From positions 1,073,001-1,137,000 of the forward strand of contig NZ_LR134376.1 in NCBI RefSeq assembly GCF_900637545.1: DNA of 64,000 bases, read 5' to 3'. Shown piece by piece: positions 10,205 to 18,753 of the stretch (position 1 is its first letter; every line of letters starts with the position of its first letter). The stretch is from Aeromonas encheleia. Lineage in GTDB: Bacteria > Pseudomonadota > Gammaproteobacteria > Enterobacterales > Aeromonadaceae. A program made the translations under genes and the position numbers. The notes beneath the pieces are model-generated. The model saw nothing but the letters and a program-made list of their open reading frames with translations. It did no database searches and had not been told where the DNA came from.

Positions 10205-11116
10205 ATGACCAAGCCAGCCCCCGCCGTCCACGACCACCCCCTGATCGAGCCCTTCCTCGATGCCCTCTGGCTGGAGCGGGGGCTGTCTGACAACACGGTC
10301 GGCTCCTACCGCACCGATCTGGAGAAGTTTGCGCTCTGGCTGGACGGGCAGGGCGGCTCCCTGCTGCTGGCCGGCATGGACGACATCCAGCACTACCTCG
10401 CCTGGCGGGTGGATCAGCAATTTGCCCCCAGCAGCACCGCCCGCTTCCTGTCGGCCCTGCGCCGCTTCTACCAGTATCTCAACCGCGAAAAATTGCGCAG
10501 CGACGATCCCACCGTGCTGCTGGAGGGGCCCAAGCTGCCCAAGAAGCTGCCATCGGATCTCAGCGAGGCCGAGGTCGATGCGTTGCTCACGGCGCCTCTG
10601 GTGGACGATCCGCTGGAGCTGAGGGACAAGGCGATGCTGGAGCTGCTCTATGCCACCGGGCTGCGGGTCTCCGAGCTGGTGGGGCTCACCGCCGAGCATG
10701 TCAGCCTGCGCCAGGGGCTGGTGCGGGTGGTGGGCAAGGGCAACAAGGAGCGGCTGGTGCCCATGGGGGAGGAGGCCATCCACTGGCTGGAGCGTTACTA
10801 CCGGGAGTCGCGCACCCTGCTGCTCGGTGGCACCAGCTCGGATGTGGTGTTCCCCTCCAAGCGGGCGCAGATGATGACCCGTCAGACCTTCTGGCACCGC
10901 ATCAAGCTCTATGCCACGCGGGCGGGTATCGCCGGGGAGCTTTCCCCTCACACCCTGCGCCACGCCTTCGCCACCCACCTGCTCAACCACGGCGCCGATC
11001 TGCGGGTGGTGCAGATGCTGCTGGGCCATGCGGATCTCTCCACCACCCAGATCTACACCCATGTGGCGAACGAGCGCCTCAAGACGCTGCACGGCGAGCA
11101 TCATCCCCGCGCCTGA
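10205..11116 (+). CDS. xerD: Site-specific tyrosine recombinase XerD
   Basis: This 303-residue recombinase has all catalytic residues visible: Arg154 (TGLRVSEL), Lys178 (GKGNK), His249 and Arg252 (HTLRHAF), His275 (LGHADLST) and the nucleophile Tyr284 (IYTHV). The N-terminal SAM-like domain covers about residues 10-95. With XerC and FtsK it resolves chromosome dimers at dif. In E. coli xerD is followed by dsbC and recJ. Here recJ is separated by about 7.6 kb of other genes and dsbC is absent from the interval. Confidence 0.96.
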   Translation: MTKPAPAVHDHPLIEPFLDALWLERGLSDNTVGSYRTDLEKFALWLDGQGGSLLLAGMDDIQHYLAWRVDQQFAPSSTARFLSALRRFYQYLNREKLRSDDPTVLLEGPKLPKKLPSDLSEAEVDALLTAPLVDDPLELRDKAMLELLYATGLRVSELVGLTAEHVSLRQGLVRVVGKGNKERLVPMGEEAIHWLERYYRESRTLLLGGTSSDVVFPSKRAQMMTRQTFWHRIKLYATRAGIAGELSPHTLRHAFATHLLNHGADLRVVQMLLGHADLSTTQIYTHVANERLKTLHGEHHPRA

Positions 11117-11168
11117 GCCGGACTGCCGCCTCCTGGTGCCTGCTCGGCCACCCCGTTATCGCCGTCAT

Positions 11169-11206
11169 AAAAAAGCCGCCCTATGTTGACCATGGGGCGG
11201 CTTTTT
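11169..11206 (+). terminator. Bidirectional terminator between xerD and mscL
   Basis: An A-tract, the stem AAGCCGCCC/GGGGCGGCTT and a T-tract lie between two convergent genes. Confidence 0.85.
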
Positions 11207-11229
11207 CAATCACAGGGCAGGATGAGCGG

Positions 11230-11640
11230 TTACTTGCCCTGCTGGGACTTGAGCAGATCGCGGATCTCGCTCAGCAGCTCCTGATCCTTGGTGGGACCGG
11301 CCGGGGCAGGGGCTTCCTCTTCCTGCTTCTTCTGCAGGGTGTTGACGGCCTTGAGCCCCATGAAGATGGCGAAGGCGATGATCAGGAAGTCGATGACGGT
11401 CTGGATGAATTTGCCGTAGGCGATGACCACGGCGGGCACCTCGCCTTCGGCGGCCTTCAGGGTCACGGCGAGATCGCTGAAGTCCACGCCACCCAGGATG
11501 AGGCCGATGGGCGGCATGATGACGTCACCCACGAAGGAGGAGACTATCTTGCCGAAGGCGGCACCTATGATGATACCGACCGCCATGTCGATGACGTTGC
11601 CTCTGGCCGCAAAGGCCTTGAACTCTTTAATCAGACTCAT
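11230..11640 (-). CDS. mscL: Large-conductance mechanosensitive channel MscL
   Basis: This 136-residue protein is the usual MscL length. It begins [20 protein letters not shown] and has TM1 with [22 protein letters not shown]2 is [16 protein letters not shown], followed by the cytoplasmic helix ending [12 protein letters not shown]. It opens on hypo-osmotic shock as a pentamer in the inner membrane. GGAGGGGAAC precedes the ATG at 11640. Confidence 0.96.
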   Translation of the reverse strand: MSLIKEFKAFAARGNVIDMAVGIIIGAAFGKIVSSFVGDVIMPPIGLILGGVDFSDLAVTLKAAEGEVPAVVIAYGKFIQTVIDFLIIAFAIFMGLKAVNTLQKKQEEEAPAPAGPTKDQELLSEIRDLLKSQQGK

Positions 11641-11983
11641 GTTCCCCTCCAAAAATGGGTTCTGAGCGGCCGCTACCGCTCCTTTGATTTGAATAATAAA
11701 GCAGCAGGAGAGCAGAGGGCTGGCCGTCGTGTCTCCTGTCGTCCCGATTAGCTTGCTGGGCCTCGGCCCAATTGGCAACCTGCATGAATGGGAATTTTTT
11801 ACATCTGGCGCTATTAACTCATCGATAACTAAGCGGATTCTGGGGGATTGGCCGGGGGATCTGGCTGGGCCTGGCGCCCTTCCTGGGAGGGCGGCGGGGC
11901 AATCCGGCGGCTCGAGCCGATGCCCAGGATGCCGGTCAAGGTCGAAGTCTCAGGGGAGAGCGGCGGCCTGCCGTGGCCATGAT
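11641..11983. other. Intergenic region upstream of mscL
   Basis: About 340 bp lie between mscL and the terminator of the DUF11-type gene. No credible gene, RNA or repeat was seen. It should contain the mscL promoter. Confidence 0.5.
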
Positions 11984-12009
11984 AAAGGGGCCATATACCA
12001 TGGCCCCTG
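11984..12009 (-). terminator. Terminator of the first DUF11-type gene
   Basis: On the minus strand the stem GGGGCCAT/ATGGCCCC with loop GGTAT is followed by TTTATC, 23 nt after the stop. Confidence 0.65.
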
Positions 12010-12032
12010 TGGCTAAACCTTGCTAACTCTCG

Positions 12033-13733
12033 TTAGGGTGAGGGGGTTGGGCAATCCGGACAGGTCGGGCAGAGCGGACAGGTGGCGGTTGCCGAGTCTG
12101 TGTCACTGCCAAAGCCTAGCGGTGCTGTCCCCGTGGCGGTCACGGTATCGCTGAAGGCGATGGAGCCCGGGCTCTCCGAGCCAGCGCTGGCGGGCGTGTA
12201 GGAACCTGAGTAGTCCTTGCAGTCGGCCGCAGCCAGGGTGCCTATGTTATGCACATTGCCGCTGGGATCGTCGGTGACGGTGACATTGTTCAGGCTGAGA
12301 GGCGGTACGCCGCCCACCCCTGTGGTGTTGCAGACTTGGCCACTGTATTCGACCCTGACCACCAGTTGGTCACCCGTATCCACGACCTTGGTGCTGCAGG
12401 CCTTGGTGACGCGGATCCCTGGCTCTCTGTCGACGGTGGGGCAGGCGGCCGTGGTGGCATCGGTGATCGACTGCAGGCCACCGTCGCTGGAGGCTGCCTT
12501 GACGCTGATGCCGTTGGTCGGCCCGTTACCGGCGGAGTCAAAGCTGCCGGTGTAGTTCTCCGATCCCCCTTTCGGTATTGAATCGAAGTTTGCGACCACG
12601 AAGTCATCGCTGGTATCGGCCGGGGTGCCGTTATCGTCGGTGACGACGACGTCATGGATGGTGCCAAAGCCTTCGTTGGTGACTGTGCCCTCGAAGCTGA
12701 AGGTAAAGCCGGTTTCAGCACTGTTGATATCACCGCTGGTACAGACTTTGGTGATCTCGACCTTGCACAGCTCGAAGTTATCCAGCACGAAGTCTTTCAG
12801 TGCCGCGGTAAAGGAGCTGGAGGAGCGGGTCTCGGCCATGAAGCTGCTGAAGCAGCCGTCGCTGCCCCCCACGATCTGGCTGAGGTTGATCCCCCCCTCG
12901 AAGAAGCTCTCGAAGGGGAAGGTTCCCTTGGTGCCACTCTTGGGGGTGTAGTCGCTCCACAGGCCGCTGACACCATTCGCCAGCGTGCTGGCGGGGACGG
13001 GCACGTCACCCGTGTTGGTCAGGGCGCAGGCGAGGTTGGCGCCGCCCTGATTGGCGCAGACGACGTCGTTGGCGCCCGAGCCTTGCAGCCTGAGTCGCAG
13101 GTTGGTGGCGGCGCACTGCCCCGGCTGCGGGCTGTTGTTGGCGGCCTTGCTACAGGTCGGGTCCCAGGTCACCACGGCCAGGTAGGGAAACGCGTTGCTC
13201 GCCTGCGGGAAGTTGATGAGAACCAGGGTGTCCCCCACTGTGTGTTTACCGCTGAAACTGCCGTTGGGCAGGGCGGTGACCTTCTGTTTGAAGAACCAGA
13301 AGCCCATGAAGGCATCACCGGCATTGGCGATGCGATCGGCGCCAAAGTAGAGCAACAGATCGCTATTCTCGTTGTAGGCGGCGGCATAGGCGTGGGTCAG
13401 GTCATCCTTGTCGGGAACGGAGCCATCCTTCCAACTCCACTTGTCGATGTCCAGGATGTCTTTATCACCCCCGCCGAAGATGGTTCTGGGGGCTGTGTCC
13501 TGGATGATGCCGGTGAACTTGGTGGCTCCTCCGCTGTCGGGCGGGGTGTCCCAGTCATCGCTCATGACGGCACCGGTGTCGATGTTATCCTGCGGATTTG
13601 CATCCAGTTCGAACGGCGATTCTGCCGTGGCGGCCATGGTCAGTGCCGGTGCACAGAGCACCAGCAACAGGGCCATGAACTTTAGACCATGCTGCCAACA
13701 GCGCGGCCAAAGATTCATTGCTCGGGTATCCAT
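12033..13733 (-). CDS. Secreted DUF11-type repeat protein A
   Basis: This 566-residue exported protein begins after GAGGAATGCAAC with a long signal peptide (MDTRAMNLWPRCWQHGLKF, then MALLLVLCAPALTMA). The N-terminal 300 residues form an unrecognised domain (FGADRIANAGDAFMGFWFFK). Two or more DUF11-like beta-sandwich repeats follow (DVVVTDDNGTPADTSDDF; VTVTDDPSGNVHNIGTL), with paired cysteines. The protein ends in a short CPxCPxCPDCP tail. No LPXTG or membrane anchor is seen. It is probably a surface or extracellular protein. It is preceded by a sigma-54-type promoter and shares regulation with protein B. The family call is from pattern only. Confidence 0.72.
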   Translation of the reverse strand: MDTRAMNLWPRCWQHGLKFMALLLVLCAPALTMAATAESPFELDANPQDNIDTGAVMSDDWDTPPDSGGATKFTGIIQDTAPRTIFGGGDKDILDIDKWSWKDGSVPDKDDLTHAYAAAYNENSDLLLYFGADRIANAGDAFMGFWFFKQKVTALPNGSFSGKHTVGDTLVLINFPQASNAFPYLAVVTWDPTCSKAANNSPQPGQCAATNLRLRLQGSGANDVVCANQGGANLACALTNTGDVPVPASTLANGVSGLWSDYTPKSGTKGTFPFESFFEGGINLSQIVGGSDGCFSSFMAETRSSSSFTAALKDFVLDNFELCKVEITKVCTSGDINSAETGFTFSFEGTVTNEGFGTIHDVVVTDDNGTPADTSDDFVVANFDSIPKGGSENYTGSFDSAGNGPTNGISVKAASSDGGLQSITDATTAACPTVDREPGIRVTKACSTKVVDTGDQLVVRVEYSGQVCNTTGVGGVPPLSLNNVTVTDDPSGNVHNIGTLAAADCKDYSGSYTPASAGSESPGSIAFSDTVTATGTAPLGFGSDTDSATATCPLCPTCPDCPTPSP

Positions 13734-13805
13734 GTTGCATTCCTCTTGCTTGTTGTTGTCCGTGTCGTCCGGCTCTCTTGGGCAGACGGATCGGCGCTGC
13801 ATCGG

Positions 13806-13821
13806 TGCAGGCTTCGTTCCA
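13806..13821 (-). promoter_or_regulatory. Sigma-54 (-24/-12) promoter of DUF11-type gene A
   Basis: The minus strand reads TGGAACGAAGCCTGCA. GG and GC are separated by exactly 10 nt, against the consensus TGGCACG-N4-TTGCW. Predicted +1 is near 13795, about 62 nt before the ATG. Confidence 0.8.
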
Positions 13822-13941
13822 AGATTTCAACCCATTGAAATTAAAATGAAAATGCTTGAGATGGGGTGAGAGAAAGCGGGATCGTTGTTAGCGGAATGAA
13901 GCGGATTTTCATGCACGTTTGGCGCCGGGGCAGACTGAGCG

Positions 13942-13958
13942 CAAAAGAGGGTCTTTTG
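13942..13958. promoter_or_regulatory. Putative enhancer (UAS) for the sigma-54 activator, copy A
   Basis: The perfect palindrome CAAAAG-AGGGT-CTTTTG lies within a longer CTGAG...CTCAG frame. Its centre is 143 bp from the -12 GC. The same element occurs at the same distance in copy B. Confidence 0.65.
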
Positions 13959-14242
13959 AGGCTGTCTCAGGAATGGAACAGGGGATGACGCCAGTTGGCG
14001 TGGTTCGCTGCCGCAGGGGCGGTGAAACTATGTAATTGTTTGATTTTGTTTTGTTTGTATTCATTTCATGAGATCGTCAGCCGTTCGTCCTGTTGTTCCA
14101 TAAGCGTCGATAGGCTACTCGCTTGGTTAACATTCTTGGCCAGCATGGTTGATCTCACAGTAGCAGGGCGTCTTCAGCGCTCGCGCACCACTGGCGTCCA
14201 GCAGGCACAGTGCGGCCAGCATCCCCACGCAGCTGACACAAT

Positions 14243-14269
14243 AAAAGGGCGATGGCTCAGCCATCGCCC
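14243..14269 (-). terminator. Terminator of the second DUF11-type gene
   Basis: The minus-strand stem GGGCGATGGCT/AGCCATCGCCC with a one-base centre is followed by TTTTAT, 39 nt after the stop codon. Confidence 0.75.
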
Positions 14270-14307
14270 TCGAACCGACCGGTACTCTGGTCGCCATTAT
14301 CAACTCA

Positions 14308-16650
14308 TTACTCCACTGTCTGGATGGTGACCTCCACTTCGGCCTTGACCTCGTTGTCTTCGTCATCCTTCAGGGTGACCACCAGCGGATCCGGGTTGGT
14401 CGCCTGCAAGTTGATGTTGCCAAGATCGGCCAGACCAGGCTCGAGCTCCAGGATGAAGGCGCAGTCATAGTGCGCGCCGGGCAGTATGGTGCCGCCTGCG
14501 GTGCAGAGCGAGAAGGGTCCGAAGCCATCGGCGTCGGCCTCATGGGTGCTCACCCCGGGCTCATCGTAGAGGGTGAAGCTGCCCGAGACCCCGTTCCCAT
14601 CCGCCACCTTGACCCCCTTGAAGGTCAAGGCGGTGATGGTCAGGGTGTCCACCCCATTGTTGCTGATGCGGACAAAGCCGGCGGCCTTGAGGGCGAACAG
14701 CCTGGTGATGTCGGGTTCCTCATCGGTGAACGCCACAGTGGCATCGTCGCTGTCAGTCACTGTTACATCGTCCTCATCCTTGCCTGAGATGGTGGCCGTG
14801 TTGGTGTGACTGTCGCCAGCATTCCCCTGCAGTTCTTTGGAGATGGTACAGCTGGCGTTGTGCCCCGGGCTGAGTACGAAGCCGACGAGAGTGGTGGGCG
14901 TGATCCCTACCCCGTCCTTCTTATTCACCATGCACAGGTTGGTCAGACTGCCGAATATGTCGTCCTCCAGGGTACTGAAGGTGACATTGTCCACGCCGCC
15001 GGCATCGACGGAGAAGGTGAAGGTATAGGCCACGGTGCGAGTCTCGGCGGAATCGCCGGTTTCGAGGACGCTGACGGGCAAGGCATCTTTTAGCAGCGTG
15101 ATGGTCGACGCCACGTCATTGATGTTGACGGTGGCGCTGTCAGCCGCCGTCGCCTCGTCCCCTTCGTCGTCCAGGGCCTTGGCGGTCGCCTCGTTGGTAT
15201 GCACATCGCCTTGGTTGCCACCCACAAACTGGGTGAAGCTGCACTCAAATGGAGAGGCCTTGGCCAATACCACGCCGCCGCTGCCCAGGTCGCAGGTGCC
15301 CTGTCCATCCAGATCGCCGAATTTGTCGTCCATCAGGCTGGTCAGGGTGAGCGGATCGTCATGATCACCTGAGGTGTTGGTGACCTTGACGGTGTAGGTC
15401 ACGTTGGCTCCCGGTTCCAGCACCTCGTCGGTGGAGGCCGTTTTCTCCACCGCTATGGTCGGCGGGAGGTTGGTGATCTCGACCGTCTTCGCCGGGCTGC
15501 AGTTGTTACCCGCCGCCTGGAAGCCAGCCGGGCAGGTACTGCCGCTGCCGACCGTGCCGCCATTCTTGTCCTTGAACAGGGCCACTATGTTGTCGACGTA
15601 CTTCTCTGGGCTCTGATCGTCGGGCAGATTGCGATCCTTGATATGCAGGGTGAACTGGCAACTGTAAGTAGCGCTGGGCAACACCTCCTTGGTCGTCGAG
15701 CCCGCGGCGGGTTTCGCGCAGGTGGTGCTGAGCAGGTAGATGCCGTCCGCAGCCCCGACGCTCTCGATGGATCCCCAGAGGTCCACGCTCTTGTCGTAGG
15801 TGCCATCCCCGCCAATGTCTATCTCATCCTTCAGGCTGGCGATATACAGGGAGGCGGCACTCGAGTTGGTAAAGCTCAGGTTGTAGGTGAACACGCCACC
15901 CGGCTCGGGCAGGCTGGCGGGGGTGACCGTCTTGGTGATGGCAGCCGGCTCAGGCCTGATGAACACGTTGATGGCGAAACTGTCGCAGTTACACTTGGAT
16001 TTGGTGCCGGGCACAGCGCCGGGAGGGTTGGTGTCCGCACTGCAACTCAAGGTCTTCGATTGGTCCCAGGCCGCACAGTAGGTGAACAGGGCCCTGTTGG
16101 GATCGGTAGGGCTGGGCTGACAGAGCATGGTGACGGGTTGATTCATGAGGGTGTAAGAATCGGTACCGTTGGCCTTGGTGATATCGCCACAGGTATCCAG
16201 GAAATCGGTGGCTTTCACTTTTGGTTCCAGGTTCACATAGGCCACCTGGCCATTTTCCCCGGCGTCACTCGCCTTGGGCAGCAACAGGCTGCAGTTTGGT
16301 GCGCCGCCTTGAAGCTCCATCGGGCTCTGGGTTGTTCTCGGCAGGTAGAAGGTGGTGTCATACCGCACGCTGGCGTTGGTTTTGACGGTCACGTTGGCGT
16401 TGAAGGTGAACACCTGGCCGTTGACGCACTCCTGGTTCGGATTGACCGGAACCACTTGCGAGACCTCAATGTCTTTGGCCGTACAGTTGAGGCTTCCGCC
16501 GAAGGCGTCAGCCATGCATTTTTCCTGCTCCAGACCCGGGAAGATACCGGCCCAGGCCGGGGTGAGACTGGAGAGTCCCCCCAGCGAGGCCATCCCGAGC
16601 AAGGGGATCGCCAGCGATCTGAGCAGGCGATTGTGCGTACTTGGTTTCAT
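14308..16650 (-). CDS. Secreted DUF11-type repeat protein B
   Basis: This 780-residue exported protein has a signal peptide with cleavage near TPAWA-GIFPG (residue 34). A Cys-containing N-terminal domain is followed by at least four immunoglobulin-like DUF11-type repeats. Repeat marks are ITKTVTPASLPEPGGVFTYN, IAVEKTASTDEVLEPGANVT and ITLLKDALPVSVLETGD. Repeats end in phrases such as GDVHTNEATAKALDDEGDE and GDSHTNTATISGKDEDD. No anchor, LPXTG or lipobox is visible. GAGGAAAATGCT precedes the ATG at 16650. It is probably an extracellular or surface structural protein. The sigma-54 promoter lies about 260 bp upstream, with a short leader ORF between. Confidence 0.75.
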   Translation of the reverse strand: MKPSTHNRLLRSLAIPLLGMASLGGLSSLTPAWAGIFPGLEQEKCMADAFGGSLNCTAKDIEVSQVVPVNPNQECVNGQVFTFNANVTVKTNASVRYDTTFYLPRTTQSPMELQGGAPNCSLLLPKASDAGENGQVAYVNLEPKVKATDFLDTCGDITKANGTDSYTLMNQPVTMLCQPSPTDPNRALFTYCAAWDQSKTLSCSADTNPPGAVPGTKSKCNCDSFAINVFIRPEPAAITKTVTPASLPEPGGVFTYNLSFTNSSAASLYIASLKDEIDIGGDGTYDKSVDLWGSIESVGAADGIYLLSTTCAKPAAGSTTKEVLPSATYSCQFTLHIKDRNLPDDQSPEKYVDNIVALFKDKNGGTVGSGSTCPAGFQAAGNNCSPAKTVEITNLPPTIAVEKTASTDEVLEPGANVTYTVKVTNTSGDHDDPLTLTSLMDDKFGDLDGQGTCDLGSGGVVLAKASPFECSFTQFVGGNQGDVHTNEATAKALDDEGDEATAADSATVNINDVASTITLLKDALPVSVLETGDSAETRTVAYTFTFSVDAGGVDNVTFSTLEDDIFGSLTNLCMVNKKDGVGITPTTLVGFVLSPGHNASCTISKELQGNAGDSHTNTATISGKDEDDVTVTDSDDATVAFTDEEPDITRLFALKAAGFVRISNNGVDTLTITALTFKGVKVADGNGVSGSFTLYDEPGVSTHEADADGFGPFSLCTAGGTILPGAHYDCAFILELEPGLADLGNINLQATNPDPLVVTLKDDEDNEVKAEVEVTIQTVE

Positions 16651-16726
16651 AGCATTTTCCTCTTCCTATCCTTTGGTTTTTTGTTCCATTCCATTCGGCT
16701 GCGACTGCCTGAACCGAGGGGCCTGA

Positions 16727-16843
16727 CTATGAACAGAGGGGCGGTCCTATGCCCTGTGCGCGAAATCGTGGATAGGGGGCCACTTTGGTGAGGCTGGCAT
16801 AGATCGACAGCCCAACCCCGAGAGGGGGAAATAACGTATCCAT
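16727..16843 (-). CDS. 38-residue leader ORF between the sigma-54 promoter and DUF11-type gene B
   Basis: The ATG and ribosome-binding region (AAGGAATGCAACATGGATAC) match those of gene A, so this is a copied gene start. After Met-Asp-Thr the sequence diverges (LFPPLGVGLSIYASL) and ends 76 nt before gene B. It may be a leftover of the promoter duplication or a translated leader. No function is proposed. Confidence 0.35.
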   Translation of the reverse strand: MDTLFPPLGVGLSIYASLTKVAPYPRFRAQGIGPPLCS

Positions 16844-16922
16844 GTTGCATTCCTTTTGCTTCTTGCTTGTTGTTGTCTGTGTCGTCCGGCTCTGTTGGGC
16901 TGCCGGCTCGGCGCAGCATCGG

Positions 16923-16938
16923 TGCAGGCTTTGTTCCA
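16923..16938 (-). promoter_or_regulatory. Sigma-54 (-24/-12) promoter upstream of DUF11-type gene B
   Basis: The minus strand reads TGGAACAAAGCCTGCA, with the 10-nt GG-GC spacing. It is one base different from copy A. Predicted +1 is near 16912. Confidence 0.8.
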
Positions 16939-17058
16939 AGAATTCAATTGATTGAAAAATAAGGAAACAATAGAGGAAGGGGATGAGCGGAGGCGGGAAG
17001 GTTGTTAGCGGAATGGAGCGGATTTTCATGCAGGCCCGGCGCCGGGGCAGACTGAGCA

Positions 17059-17075
17059 CAAAAGGGGGGCTTTTG
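17059..17075. promoter_or_regulatory. Putative enhancer (UAS) for the sigma-54 activator, copy B
   Basis: The perfect palindrome CAAAAG-GGGGG-CTTTTG is centred 143 bp from the -12 GC, identical spacing to copy A. It is also about 220 bp upstream of the activator start, so autoregulation is possible. Confidence 0.65.
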
Positions 17076-17293
17076 ACGCTGTCTCAGGGATGGAACAGAG
17101 TGGGTCATGTCCCTTGCCTTGGCGGCTGGTTAATTCACTGGCAGTTCAAGGTATATATTTGATTTTATTTTGTTTATTTTATTTTTTAAGCAAAGGGACT
17201 CGCTTTCTCCCCCTGTCTCATCGAGTGGCGTAAGTACGCCATCTATCCAATACTTTGCACATTGTTCAGCCGCCGTGTGGCGAGGTGTATTAG

Positions 17294-18643
17294 ATGGAGA
17301 TGCGTACGCTACTGTGTGTCAACACGAGTGGGGTGTGGTGCCCTTCGTCACAGGCATCCTCGCTCGGCTGGCGCTTCTGCTCGGCCTCGTCGCCGCAGGA
17401 AGCCTTCGGTCACTATGCACAACATGCGCCCAGGGTGGGCCTGGTGCTGCTGAATGAAGGCGCCACCGAGGCGCTGGAGGCGCTCTTTCGCCAGACCTGC
17501 GGCACCATGGTCTGGGTGGCGCTTGCCCCCCCTCATCTGCTCGCCCAGCCCAGGATGCAGGAGCTGCTCCTGAACTACTGCTTCGACTACCACAGCCTGC
17601 CGGTGGGGGATGAGCGCCTGCTGGCAGTGCTGGGGCACGCGTTCGGCATCGCCTGCCTGAGGGGGAGCGTTCACCATCCTTGCCGTCATGGCAAGGAGAC
17701 GGGGGGGCTGATCGGTGCCAGCCCGGTCATGCAGCAGATCATGAGTCGGGTGGAGCGGCTGGCCAAGGTCGACTCGTCGGTGATCCTGCAAGGGGAGAGC
17801 GGCACGGGCAAGGAGCTGGTGGCCCGCCAGATCCACCGCCACTCCCTGCGGGCGGATGGCCCCTTCGTCGCCATCAACTGCGGCGCCATTCCGCCCTCCC
17901 TGATCCAGTCAGAACTCTTTGGTCATGAGAAGGGGGCCTTCACCGGCGCCTGTCGGCGTCACATCGGCTGCGTGGAGATGGCGCACCATGGCATCCTGTT
18001 TCTCGATGAGATAGGGGATCTCCCCCTGCCGATGCAGGTCAACCTGCTGCGGTTCCTGCAAGAGCGCACCATAGTGCGAGTCGGTGGTGCTGGGCCCATC
18101 GAGGTGGACATCAGGGTGATAGCCGCGACCAACAGGGTGCTGGATCAGGAGATGGAGCAGGGACATTTTCGGAGCGACCTCTTCTACCGGCTCTGCGTGC
18201 TGGATCTGACGCTGCCCCCCTTGCGTGAGCGGGGGGAGGACATCATGCTGCTTGCCCAGTATTTTCTGACCAAGATGGGCGGCATCTTGAATCCGCGGGT
18301 ACAGGGGTTCACCGCCGGCGCCATGCGCCAGATGTTGCAATATCACTGGCCTGGCAATGTGCGGGAGCTCAAGAACCGGCTGGAGCGGGCGCTGGTCCTG
18401 TGCGAAGGGCAGCGCATCGATCATCAGGATCTGGGGCTGGCCCTGCCGCAGGCAGAGGGAGGCATACGCCCCCTGAACCTGGTCAGGGCCGAGGCGGAGT
18501 GCGAGGCCGTGCGCCGGGCCCTGGTGCTCTGTGGCAACAATGTGACCGAGGCCGCCCGTCATCTCGGGATCTCCCGGCTTACCCTCTACCGGGTGCTGGA
18601 GCGCTCCACTCCCACTCTGCCGTCCGAGCCCCAGCTCTCCTGA
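17294..18643 (+). CDS. VpsR-like sigma-54-dependent transcriptional activator
   Basis: This 449-residue regulator has an atypical receiver-like N-terminal domain (1-125; LLNYCFDYHSLPVGDERLL resembles VpsR). The AAA+ domain is at about 140-370: Walker A GESGTGKE, GHEKGAFTGA (sigma-54 contact loop intact), Walker B GILFLDEIGD, arginine-finger region and WPGNVRELKN. A Fis-type helix-turn-helix ends it (NVTEAARHLGISRLTLYRVL). Vibrio VpsR lacks a proper GAFTGA loop; this protein has it, so sigma-54 dependence is expected. It is divergent to DUF11-type gene B and next to two sigma-54 promoters, so it is the likely activator of both. Confidence 0.88.
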   Translation: MEMRTLLCVNTSGVWCPSSQASSLGWRFCSASSPQEAFGHYAQHAPRVGLVLLNEGATEALEALFRQTCGTMVWVALAPPHLLAQPRMQELLLNYCFDYHSLPVGDERLLAVLGHAFGIACLRGSVHHPCRHGKETGGLIGASPVMQQIMSRVERLAKVDSSVILQGESGTGKELVARQIHRHSLRADGPFVAINCGAIPPSLIQSELFGHEKGAFTGACRRHIGCVEMAHHGILFLDEIGDLPLPMQVNLLRFLQERTIVRVGGAGPIEVDIRVIAATNRVLDQEMEQGHFRSDLFYRLCVLDLTLPPLRERGEDIMLLAQYFLTKMGGILNPRVQGFTAGAMRQMLQYHWPGNVRELKNRLERALVLCEGQRIDHQDLGLALPQAEGGIRPLNLVRAEAECEAVRRALVLCGNNVTEAARHLGISRLTLYRVLERSTPTLPSEPQLS

Positions 18644-18753
18644 GCAGGGGCGAGAGCCTCCTCGCCGTCCCTGCCGCTATGACCCGCTCGTCTCGGGCGT
18701 GTATGATACCGCCTTGCCATCGGCTCACCGTATTAGAAGACAGGATCGAATTC

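Larger units (their letters stand above)
13734..14075. repeat. Duplicated promoter region, copy A
   Basis: This matches 16844-17195 almost end to end. Shared blocks are the RBS/start region, the -24/-12 element, GCGGATTTTCATGCA, CGCCGGGGCAGACTGAGC, the CAAAAG-N5-CTTTTG palindrome, CTGTCTCAGG, and an AT-rich tract near TTTGATTTTGTTTTGTTT. The copies differ at scattered positions, so this is a diverged duplication of a whole regulatory region. Confidence 0.85.
16844..17195. repeat. Duplicated promoter region, copy B
   Basis: This is the counterpart of 13734-14075. It ends in an AT-rich stretch (TTTGATTTTATTTTGTTT) that may be a bending or H-NS/IHF-type site; that is only a suggestion. It also forms the upstream region of the divergent activator gene. 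Confidence 0.85.

Noticed and set aside
11761..12000. A short gene in the mscL upstream region
   Set aside because: The only open frame is low-complexity Gly/Pro/Arg-rich sequence without an RBS.
12654..13685. A plus-strand ORF inside DUF11-type gene A
   Set aside because: The minus-strand gene has a signal peptide, RBS, promoter and terminator; the plus frame has none of these.
14127..14366. A 79-codon minus-strand ORF between the two DUF11-type genes
   Set aside because: It overlaps the start of a terminator and the gene B end in another frame and has no RBS or recognisable features.
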